This document shows, in pieces, positions 10,801-18,136 of a stretch of 37,912 bases of DNA. Where the stretch lies: NCBI GenBank assembly GCA_035290345.1, contig DATDUP010000004.1, positions 1 through 37,912 on the forward strand. The letters run 5' to 3'. The first letter of the stretch is position 1. Every line of letters starts with the position of its first letter. Both the position numbers and the translations under genes were made by a program. The notes beneath the pieces were generated by a model, which worked only from the letters and a program-made list of their open reading frames with translations, was not told the origin of the DNA and made no database searches. Source of the DNA: DATDUP01 sp035290345 (GTDB lineage: Bacteria > Patescibacteriota > Patescibacteriia > Magasanikbacterales > UBA922).

Positions 10801-13800
10801 CTTTCGCCGCACCGGCCAAATCAAATTGATCCGCCTTCACTTCCTGACCAAATAAACTAGCAAAAAAGTGGCCAACCCAACCCCAAAGCTTTTGCCAGAA
10901 ACCTTTGGATGGTGCTTCCGAATTCAAGGCGAGGGCTTGCTTGACCAAATCCGTGACCGTGGTCTGTTCATTTTTCTCACAATCATAATTTTCATCCGCA
11001 TAACCCAAGGCTACCACCACATCTCCTTTAATCGAAGCCGGATCGATTTCCTGATCAAAATCCGCCTTGATATAAGTATTGCGACACACGGGTTCGGTCT
11101 GATCAGCCACCCCCTGATTATGGACCGGGAACTCTGCCTGTCGCTGAGGACGCTCATAGCAACAGGAGTTATTCGCTACGCCCCATTTTACCTTATCTTC
11201 ATTTACCTCAGTTGGGCAATCGTTAAGAGAACCAGCTTCAGGATAAGGGGAATTTTCCGTGTAACCGCATTGTAAATTATACTCACCAATTCCTGTCTTT
11301 TGTTGACCAGGATTTAAAGAAAACTTCTTGTTCGCCGCGTCTCGGAAAGCTATTACCGTGGCCTTGATCTCTGTTTTCTGTTTTTTAGTAACTTCGTCAA
11401 CTGTCCCTTGACCAATAGCTGTCGCTAATTGAACTGGATTCTGCCCCAATGACTGCCAACCAGCCGGAGTCGGATAATCAGTCTCACAAGCAGCATATTC
11501 ACCAATGCCTACCTCTTCGTCACCACAAAGAGAAGGTTTAGAGTAGATTAAACTAGAACCAGCCCAAGTACAATCCGGATTGCATCCCTCTCCCCCTACC
11601 TGGCACTTAAGGCCAAAATCCTTGAGAGTATTGCTTTCTAAATCACAAAGATTAACTAACAAACATTGTTTACTACAATAATCATTAGCTTTTTTTGGCT
11701 CAAGGAATAATTCGGCTGTTCCCTTCTCCCCGCCTTGCACTCGTAAAATGCTTTCACCCATTACTTCGCATTCCTCGCCAGATTCTAAAATTTTATTTCC
11801 GCAGACACTGATAGCCTGTTTGCATTCGGCTGTATCTTTCGCTTTTTGTCCACTGATCTGTACAATATCACCGTAAGTGTCACACCAGATTTGACTCAAA
11901 GGAGTTCCAGCGTGCAGACAAGAAGCTGAACATCCCAAGGCCGTAGCCGGATCATTCAGATCGCATTCTTCGCCAGAAGTCTTAGTGCCACTACCACAAA
12001 ATGGAGCGGCCGGATCTTCTGGCTTGGCTGGACCAGAACCAACCCAAGTACATTTGGTAGTACAAAAACTATCTACCTTAGGGTCGCATTCTTCCCCTAA
12101 ATTAGGATTAACCACACCATCACCGCAGCCGTTTATCACCGTGTTCCCTGGACGCAAACAATTCAAAGTGCAGGTCTTTCCAGCTTGCTCATTCACATTA
12201 TTTCCCTGACTATCCACCTGGGCAGTCAAATCACAATCTTCGCCAGCATCCAGCACACCATTACCACACAATCTCTCCTGGTCGTTTCCAGGATCGTTGG
12301 CTATATCACTCCCGGCCAATGTGCATAGACTACCACAAGCTGGATTGTTGACTGGATAAGAAGCAAAATCACTGATCACTGCCACCTGTTTAGTTGGATC
12401 TTCTATGTCTTTCCCGCCCTGCCAGTCCCAACCATACCACCAAGGATTCAATTCTTGACCAACCGAACTACATTGATCAGGCTGGCTGTGAGGCACGGCC
12501 AAATATTTGTTTTTCTCACCGATGCGTACGGCTAAAAACGGATCCGGGGATACTTTCACACTATCTACCGCGCACGGAGAAGCGTCATTCTTAGTGCGGA
12601 ACTTCCATTGAAAATCTTTTTCCAATGGCTTGCCCGCGGCAAAGGCCGGGTCTTTCGCATCAAAACTTCCCAAGGATCTCACCAATTTGCCATCGTTATT
12701 GTTTCCTCCCTTGATCGTCACCAGATACCAACTGTTCGGTTCTAGAAGATAAGAATCAAGTTTGGGTTTCAAACGCAAAATTGTTTCACTAGAAGCCTGT
12801 AAATCTGCCTCCCAATCTGTCCCAGCATCAACAAACGCCTGACAAGATTCATCACCACAACGACGGACTTCAATAGCACCAGCTTCACCATAACTAGGCT
12901 GGTACATTGGTCGATCAAATCGAGCACCGATCAAACTACTTATACAAGCCTCAATACAGTTCGGCCAGCTTTCCTCTACTTGCGGAGCAGAAAGAATGAT
13001 ACTCAAAGTGCTGGTCGCTGTCATCTTTTCTTTAATATTTTGTCCGGCTTTCTGAATGATAAAACGATTTACCTCGCCAAATAATGGCGCTCCTCCGGGT
13101 ATATCATTAGTCGAACCACCGATGCCGACTTCACCACTAAATACAGGCGCAGGATTTTTAAACGAAGGTTGGCCAACAGCCCCAGTTTTATTTCCGTTCA
13201 AACTAAAACTCAATTTCCCATTTTTCTTCTCTATCCGTGCCTGATATTCCAGCCAGGCCCCAGGTAATTCTGGCTTATAGGCCTGGGTGTAGCTGATTTC
13301 TAAACCAGAAAAAAGATCCTGATAATGGTATTTCCTTTCCCTCTTCTTGTCTGGAAAATAAGTTTCTTCAGTATAAAACTTTACTATTCCGGGTTTCTCA
13401 TACAAATAACGGTTGATCACCCAAGCATCAACTTCTTTTTGATTCGGGTCAGCCTTTATTTCATAAAACCCTGGATCGGTCAAAGGATCCAGATCTGTGA
13501 TCGCGGCCCCAATCTCAATCGCATAGTTTTCGCCTCCGACATAATCTTCCTCAGGAATATGCGCAATCTTGAAAATAGTTTCCGGAGAATTGACAACAAT
13601 CGGCTTCTGGCCGTTTATTTCTTTCAAAATATCCAGCTTAGGCATAATAAAGATGCCTAAGAGCTCATCAACACTGGCAGTAATGAAAACAGGTTTGTCT
13701 ATGGTTTCGGCCTTGGCTGTTACTGTGGCCCGCGTATCCGAATACTTGGGTAGAAGCGGAGCCTTGGCGGCCGCTGCCTTGTTAGAATCTGTCGCTTCCC

Positions 13801-16800
13801 ATTGCCAACCCAGACCGTCAACATTGATTACTGAACATTCTTGTTCTCCCCGGCCCCAAACATAGTAATAAAGGGGGATATTTTTAGCTACAGGCCAGCC
13901 CGGATTCAAAATTAAGCCTAATAAATGAACAGTGTAAGACTCGGGGATGATCCCAGCTGCTTTCAAAATACAATTCTCATTTCCAGTTTTGAATTCAAAA
14001 CAATAGGCAGTACCCGCGCCGCAAGATTTAGTCGAAACAAGAGGCAGACCAGTCTTGATTTCGGTCTCTCCGTAACTTTCAAATTTTACTTGCGAATAAA
14101 TATCCTTGCCCAACTCCACCCGATACCAGGTAAAAGGTTCCAGACTAAAGCCGTTCAATTCTAGTACCTGCCCCGCTTCTTTATACTCCCAAAGCAAAGG
14201 CACACTTATCTTTTTATCATTACAATTAGGATTTTGTTCCCCTTCTCCCTGGGCGCACTTAAACATCTTCACTGTTTTGTCAGTAAAACTACCCACGGCC
14301 ATAGTGGTACTGAAACGAACAGCCACTTGTGAATTCAAACAAGCCTCGCGACCGCGCGACCAAATAGTGGAAGGGACAGGCGAAGGATAATCAACACTAA
14401 CACCGGGATTATCCCAATCCACTTCGTTACAGGTTTCTAAAACATAGGGCCAATCTTTGATCTGTCCCGTGGTAAACCGCCACACATAACCACCTGTACG
14501 CGAATCCCCGGCACACATCAGAGCCTGGGTCTTCCATTGCCCCTGGTCTATTCCCGCGCTCTCACAACAAGCTAAATTCAATTCGGTTTCCAAACTCTTT
14601 TTTTCTTTCTCACTCGCTTCCTGGCAAGCAATTACCGTATATTTAACACTGTTGCCAGTCTGACCATTGGCCCAAACTTTAATTGAACCCGTCTTCATAC
14701 TCTTGCCATCGTTTTCATCAATGGGGATATCTGTCTTCAAATGATTGCCAGCTACATCCATTTCTCCGATACCCATTCCCGGCAAAGCATCATTATCTAC
14801 CACAATCTCTCGCTTCAGCCAACCAGCCAGACTATTATTACTCGCCCCATCTCGCCAAAAATACACCTGAGAATTATTCTGACCAGGTAAAGGAGCAAAA
14901 TTAATACCAGCCAAAGACAGGAAAGATCCCTTGGGTAATGGAGCCTGACCCTGATTGGGATTCAATAAACAAATGCTAGGCAAAGGATTGCCATCGATTA
15001 CTTCCAATTTTCCATCTTCAAAAATAGTCTGATACCCATAAAAATCACGGACACCCAGGTAATAACTACTGTTGGGTATGTCTTCTGTAACCAAGGCAAT
15101 AATTTGCTGATCTTGCCAAGTTTCTCCGCAAAAATCCGGTAAATCTGTCAAATTCAAATGATAGCAATCTATCTTACCATCATTGTCTGGATCAATTAAA
15201 TTTTTTCCTAAACAAGCGGACAATTTTCCCTTATCCACCCCGATCATGGCCAAGCCTTTTTCTGAGCCAAAATCAGTACCATAAATGGTGACAAAACTTT
15301 TTCGCGTTACCTTGTCCGGATCCACCTCAGAAATGTTCGGATACTTCATTCCTGTTTTATCACCCAAAACCGTAAACGGGACGCCATTACTTGGCTGGCC
15401 GTTCACGGTCACATAAACGGCCATAGTCCCAGCTGCCAAATTTGCGGGAATTTCTGAATCAAATTTTTTCGCTGTCCAAGTAGAGTTATTGAAAGGGGCT
15501 TGCACTCCTCCACTCATTTTTCCGGTCTTCGGATCAATTACACCCCCGAAACGCACTGTCTTATTATCTGCCGACACCCCCAAACTATCACCATATCCTT
15601 TAACCGGAGTTTGCGGAACAGCCTTGGTCACTTCCATGATTATCGTCGGATCGTCAGGGCTGGCCACCTGGGCACGCACCGCGCAAAGTCCAGGAAGTTT
15701 TTCTGTAGTTTTGATAAACAAACCACTATTCTTACCCGGCTTAGGGCCAACCTCATTAGTGGTGGTATCCCACAACGGATTACCAGCCGCATCTTCGCCT
15801 TTTTCATTCGCATCTCCCCGAGTCAAGCGCAAACTGCTGGTTGACTCCAAAGGCAGGGAAACATCCTCTGGCACTGATACAATAACATAGGTGTTGTGCC
15901 AGCTGATTTCGTTTTCACATTTGACAACTACGGCCGCCACCCAGTTATCTTTTTCATCATATTCCCCATCTTTATTAGTATCCTGAGCAAATTCCACCTT
16001 ACCAATCTTAGTGCCAAAATACTTACCCACCAAGGTAACATAATTCCCCGCTGCTCCGGAAAGCGGATAAGCATCTATAATCTTGGGGCGAAGAACACAG
16101 ACACCGTTCTGACAATCACCTGATTCACATTCCCAATCATACTGGCAAGAGCCATCCGGATTATATTCACCCAGAGAAAATGCCGTGTTTACTATTGTCC
16201 GGTTATGATCAATGTCCCAGACTTCTAAAGTCGCCACATAGTGCTGGATCTTGTTCCCGGGCGTACTGGTTGGCGTCTTGAAAGGATATAAAAAGGCAAA
16301 AGGATTTTCAGCTGGCACATCCGAACCGCCGGGACGGGTAACTGCCGGACCATGATAATAATCAAGAATGGTTTCCTTTTGATTGGCGTCAATCATCTTC
16401 TCCAATTTGAGATAGGTATAGCCAAGACCATGATCATCAGTAATTTGATTCTCTAAAGTATAGCCCTTGTTATATAACAAAGTCCCATCATCATCTTCTG
16501 GCCCCTTGATTAATAAATCCGAAACTTGGGGAGGTTGTTTGTCTATCACCTTGTCCAAAATCGAACCATCCTTATTCAAGGTAATCCAAGCCGCCCCGGC
16601 AATCTGGCCATTCTGATTGTTTCCAGAAAAATCTTTAGTTAATGTCCCCTGCCCTTCGTTCAACAACCACCCCCCCTTTAAACTCTTGGTGCCGGCCGGT
16701 ACACATTCTTTACCTGGACCCTGATTATAATGCGCTTTTATCTGTTCAGGCGTAAGGGGTTCATTGTAAAGACACAATGAACTCAAATATCCTTTCCAGG

Positions 16801-18133
16801 GGTTGGTAGTATCTTTCCCAACTTTAATCGCCCCCAAGGTTAAATTATATTTATAAAGACCATAATCTACGCAACCGTCATAATCCTTTCCTGGATATGT
16901 CTCCCCTTGTAAAACCCCGTCAATATAAATTTTTTGACGCTTGGCCGGTAAGGTTGGGTCATAAGTAGCAACAATATGATTCCACTTGTTCAATGAAACT
17001 GAATCTTTTGGCGTCCGTGCATCACAGAAAAAATAATTTAGACCGCCACCAAGCGCCGGAGTGGATGTCCCCAGACGAAAATGCAAATCATTGTTATCTA
17101 AAATCCGCAGATAGTATTCGGTGGAACCAACTCCAAAAATATAACCAGTGTTCTTAACTGTCGGATAAACCCAGGCTTCTAAAGTCAGGGCACTTTGACT
17201 GATCGGATTAAGGCCAGCACTGATCGCGTCCTTGTTACCAGTAAAATTTAAAGCGTTCAAAGAATCGGCCTTGACTGAAAAACCCGCTTCTAGAGGATAG
17301 GAACCACACTTGGTTGTTTCCGCCACTTGCTGGCCATCAGCACTCTTCAAATCGCCCCGCACTTTTACTTTGTAATTCCCATACTCCAAACAAGGAACTG
17401 GCCCCTCATCATCCGGACAAACCGATTGGCCGGATTTATACAACGCATCTACTCCGTTAATTTTACCGGCGATATCTTTGAAGAATACATAGTCAAACTG
17501 ATTAGTAATCTCTCCTTGAGAAAAAACATCAAAAACATCATCCGCGGTATATTGTTCGGCCAACGGCTTGTTGAACAAAACGCGAATGCCGATATTATTC
17601 ATGCCGGTATTGCTAGAAACCGGTGTAATGCTTTTTACAAAAAATTCATTTGGACAACAAGAGGGATGATCAGGAACTTTCTGACAAAAATCTGGCCAGC
17701 CAGGAATGGGGTCAGCCTCACCTTCGCTGCCGGCCGAACCGCCATAGCCAGTGGCTTCAGCCAGTTTGTTAAGGACAAACTGGACAATCGCGAAAGAACT
17801 TAAAATAATCACCAAACCGATGAGCCCATTCACTAAAATCTTTTTGGCTGTGGCCACCTTATCTTCATTGCCAGCGGCCGTCATGTACATCCAACCGCCA
17901 TAAATCACGATCCCGAGGGCGATTATTCCCAACAAACCTAAAACCGCACGGATGATTTGGGCGATTATTACCCGAATATCAGTACCGGACAAACCAGTTT
18001 TCGCCACCGGCTGCAGACCAAAATTCAAATCATTAGTCTGGGCGCTAACTAAAGTCGTCAGGCCACCCAGCAAAAACAAAGCTGAAAAAACTATCAAGCA
18101 AAGGAATAAAAATTTTCTCTGGCCTTTCTTCAT
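4817..18133 (-). CDS. Giant (4438-residue) surface protein with an N-terminal T4SS-pilin-like domain
   Basis: One open frame of 13.3 kb. Residues 1-32 are a Sec signal peptide (cleavage near VSA-QT). Residues about 48-128 are two hydrophobic helices with SGTDIRVIIAQIIRAVLGLL and a GNEDKVATAKK turn, as in the TrbC/VirB2-related pilin domain common in CPR. The rest appears extracellular. It contains an SbsA/Big_5-like Ig domain (~165-280), a LamG-like lectin fold (~290-520) and TIG-like domains (~680-760, ~930-1050, ~1050-1165). Further Ig-like units follow (~1240-1390 and ~1715-1850). Cysteine-rich repeats of the Myxococcus/DUF4215 type (CGNG...GEDCD) lie at ~1955-2220 and ~3300-3930. No C-terminal anchor or LPXTG is seen, so the N-terminal hairpin is probably the membrane anchor. 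The ATG is 3 bases after the stop of its paralogue, with no clear ribosome site, so coupled translation is likely. An adhesin or attachment role is inference. Confidence 0.85.
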   Translation of the reverse strand: MKKGQRKFLFLCLIVFSALFLLGGLTTLVSAQTNDLNFGLQPVAKTGLSGTDIRVIIAQIIRAVLGLLGIIALGIVIYGGWMYMTAAGNEDKVATAKKILVNGLIGLVIILSSFAIVQFVLNKLAEATGYGGSAGSEGEADPIPGWPDFCQKVPDHPSCCPNEFFVKSITPVSSNTGMNNIGIRVLFNKPLAEQYTADDVFDVFSQGEITNQFDYVFFKDIAGKINGVDALYKSGQSVCPDDEGPVPCLEYGNYKVKVRGDLKSADGQQVAETTKCGSYPLEAGFSVKADSLNALNFTGNKDAISAGLNPISQSALTLEAWVYPTVKNTGYIFGVGSTEYYLRILDNNDLHFRLGTSTPALGGGLNYFFCDARTPKDSVSLNKWNHIVATYDPTLPAKRQKIYIDGVLQGETYPGKDYDGCVDYGLYKYNLTLGAIKVGKDTTNPWKGYLSSLCLYNEPLTPEQIKAHYNQGPGKECVPAGTKSLKGGWLLNEGQGTLTKDFSGNNQNGQIAGAAWITLNKDGSILDKVIDKQPPQVSDLLIKGPEDDDGTLLYNKGYTLENQITDDHGLGYTYLKLEKMIDANQKETILDYYHGPAVTRPGGSDVPAENPFAFLYPFKTPTSTPGNKIQHYVATLEVWDIDHNRTIVNTAFSLGEYNPDGSCQYDWECESGDCQNGVCVLRPKIIDAYPLSGAAGNYVTLVGKYFGTKIGKVEFAQDTNKDGEYDEKDNWVAAVVVKCENEISWHNTYVIVSVPEDVSLPLESTSSLRLTRGDANEKGEDAAGNPLWDTTTNEVGPKPGKNSGLFIKTTEKLPGLCAVRAQVASPDDPTIIMEVTKAVPQTPVKGYGDSLGVSADNKTVRFGGVIDPKTGKMSGGVQAPFNNSTWTAKKFDSEIPANLAAGTMAVYVTVNGQPSNGVPFTVLGDKTGMKYPNISEVDPDKVTRKSFVTIYGTDFGSEKGLAMIGVDKGKLSACLGKNLIDPDNDGKIDCYHLNLTDLPDFCGETWQDQQIIALVTEDIPNSSYYLGVRDFYGYQTIFEDGKLEVIDGNPLPSICLLNPNQGQAPLPKGSFLSLAGINFAPLPGQNNSQVYFWRDGASNNSLAGWLKREIVVDNDALPGMGIGEMDVAGNHLKTDIPIDENDGKSMKTGSIKVWANGQTGNSVKYTVIACQEASEKEKKSLETELNLACCESAGIDQGQWKTQALMCAGDSRTGGYVWRFTTGQIKDWPYVLETCNEVDWDNPGVSVDYPSPVPSTIWSRGREACLNSQVAVRFSTTMAVGSFTDKTVKMFKCAQGEGEQNPNCNDKKISVPLLWEYKEAGQVLELNGFSLEPFTWYRVELGKDIYSQVKFESYGETEIKTGLPLVSTKSCGAGTAYCFEFKTGNENCILKAAGIIPESYTVHLLGLILNPGWPVAKNIPLYYYVWGRGEQECSVINVDGLGWQWEATDSNKAAAAKAPLLPKYSDTRATVTAKAETIDKPVFITASVDELLGIFIMPKLDILKEINGQKPIVVNSPETIFKIAHIPEEDYVGGENYAIEIGAAITDLDPLTDPGFYEIKADPNQKEVDAWVINRYLYEKPGIVKFYTEETYFPDKKRERKYHYQDLFSGLEISYTQAYKPELPGAWLEYQARIEKKNGKLSFSLNGNKTGAVGQPSFKNPAPVFSGEVGIGGSTNDIPGGAPLFGEVNRFIIQKAGQNIKEKMTATSTLSIILSAPQVEESWPNCIEACISSLIGARFDRPMYQPSYGEAGAIEVRRCGDESCQAFVDAGTDWEADLQASSETILRLKPKLDSYLLEPNSWYLVTIKGGNNNDGKLVRSLGSFDAKDPAFAAGKPLEKDFQWKFRTKNDASPCAVDSVKVSPDPFLAVRIGEKNKYLAVPHSQPDQCSSVGQELNPWWYGWDWQGGKDIEDPTKQVAVISDFASYPVNNPACGSLCTLAGSDIANDPGNDQERLCGNGVLDAGEDCDLTAQVDSQGNNVNEQAGKTCTLNCLRPGNTVINGCGDGVVNPNLGEECDPKVDSFCTTKCTWVGSGPAKPEDPAAPFCGSGTKTSGEECDLNDPATALGCSASCLHAGTPLSQIWCDTYGDIVQISGQKAKDTAECKQAISVCGNKILESGEECEVMGESILRVQGGEKGTAELFLEPKKANDYCSKQCLLVNLCDLESNTLKDFGLKCQVGGEGCNPDCTWAGSSLIYSKPSLCGDEEVGIGEYAACETDYPTPAGWQSLGQNPVQLATAIGQGTVDEVTKKQKTEIKATVIAFRDAANKKFSLNPGQQKTGIGEYNLQCGYTENSPYPEAGSLNDCPTEVNEDKVKWGVANNSCCYERPQRQAEFPVHNQGVADQTEPVCRNTYIKADFDQEIDPASIKGDVVVALGYADENYDCEKNEQTTVTDLVKQALALNSEAPSKGFWQKLWGWVGHFFASLFGQEVKADQFDLAGAAKVWCSGKVQVESAVTNLQADGQVTSTVSLFLQDLLPANTPVAIWLRGGNSGLTTVSGIGIRNPHIDSLDDSWVFVTSDKICKLTDVMVEPASFLFTLPEQSQTFLAAALSSSNQPIVPIPGQYAWSWDWQPQANEIFAIPAVGSPADKPVTKIASRNVEGKMVGVANALITEDVDISEENQLGQTFTGLVDLQAEFCENPWPSPAKTYPFKEGLTYTEIKEGLDNTSGFDALGNFDGSALPTVNSEYLNFSLSYCADAGVSGDKTDDLPYLKPKLFLDYELKNKIPQPSFCQYKADQVCQTEADCPLAYNVPYNNPPHISGFIAGCETGTSMADLQTNNCQTFVSPTGKYCYKNNSAKPYPPQYGSTYRSCAVDQDCEVGIGEICKDLLPIWKVPGSQACAQAADVVETEFVDAIAEDKVLKRFLFFNDLNDDVIGLQVFTNEKHFSPADWYNKGKSEGGQGFTGTIKAVDVGGREAVTDGVSYYVAALNETADKKNIYSNIYQLTLNENAQANTQEVFNQLLSGLSFNINISDFGYCGKDLETPDFTYVKKICTSDLDCWQAKGYETIKESQGNCKHTGELCVADLNCPGSILLKDIPTDQYFCYALDNTKGGSCPNGFAECNKDTDATCLPTTDKYSVPATALFCYGDDGAKKGQCANGVCGVGEKCLPDTTLSVPVDYLKNTCVVTENAQLLEHTAPICANARTKMNRDWQRVGDIAKIQDTFASYFAQNKAYPILDSGTFIKSYTVSRWPSWGKLGAQLGSSLPLEEINDWRGCDSLADQQTCWKPAEQIYSCPAKSLVYEYEAKNNGASYLLHGPLEYFTPDLQFAKDYVDFDYYSLEPWCLPNTEVSPLQEKCGNGVINAGEQCEPPNKTYVSNYGQKTGCVAGYLSSQWDKSCSEHEDDQKCGYYLNKSTIKGGTTYSDSDTGLCAWMGNQIRDAEMLDADSDSLNYVFGCSHNAECLQSSLYLNRARNGSITIDGKTIAADKHDINSWLSNSASRIKCEPVSNYFDVVKPVACEQTWANCPTGQISSKTCTATCQWSYGTCQSATSCGNGKVEGQEVCDDGVLNGSYGHCNDKCTGSATAKCGNGYIDFNEEGNPLETCEQVDQVQISYQQPPAKIKGTRLACDAFVDSLPINQPTLLKWREGCAQWTGHCEKDHRLVCNQDQDCWASTSQQVINLDWWQVQGYFTNTWTLYPLQNYGPCKKDAQYGSQYNFLKQNSCSWDCQASGGYCGDGVKEIGQEQCEDGNQTTQDGCNNRCQVENIACKLVEPFFTTSTAMGYRTDVYLNDGIDYKDLLEKLGKLAQPDKHGPLIAACKANDKGQGTGDAICRAYGLECNKVEVLGASKIDFQEIVFDVDKYQKSCAAVLSETIFNDQPYRAVCDGVYLGAGPKEKIESEEVKCGDGVVQNGSDVPADQKEVCDLGKDKNGQVCQPAYGQACSYCSTDCKEVLYVDPVQYCGNNKLDFVDLNGDEKYPPEALIDPEEYFSQPLDQQEILLEVCDGQSAKTWQENDKWKGTMIAQGQVDAYYNTKLQSIMMQAYQNKIYHLLFLLPNPLPYEEGKYLCADNCQKLVEDTIVSCGLEDIYKNKGGNPDGVDLTVKWASVTDPTASKIETQDIELGIWYGNSHSQATDSLPMIIGTVPHYEFPFKGDKKVNLHSFCTAENPSWNLKARDYYLFGIPAVIDETVDKNTDLMLPYNDKHLAISSVGGKTFYSYSLLTSPVLYQGLAKNDQVRTVVRWWKKDFASGKYNGFRLLGNMLTTGNNGSFNALLLNGNNKVQYCDRPDYMSGNFPFCGVSNVADWGDRVTYHGDVDFPVIADQPFSYESLSLEYCEGQYDQDCRKMWTPNGGVVVPGVTLYAYYLTSLNPATSLQSLYADNKTVDVEVYWPWPNGSLELVDGLWKTNSNKYTNLAFGRPGAEYSLAAADPSANQDAQVWWVYTAAITDKGVVYLRDENKILTNSSFIWKQLPVIDSESQLNEEGGWTQVFSP

Positions 18134-18136
18134 ATA

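Noticed and set aside
4817..18133. The giant gene as an assembly or frame artefact
   Set aside because: A single frame of 4438 codons with consistent composition, coherent modules and no stop is hard to obtain by error; both ends are tightly packed with neighbours.
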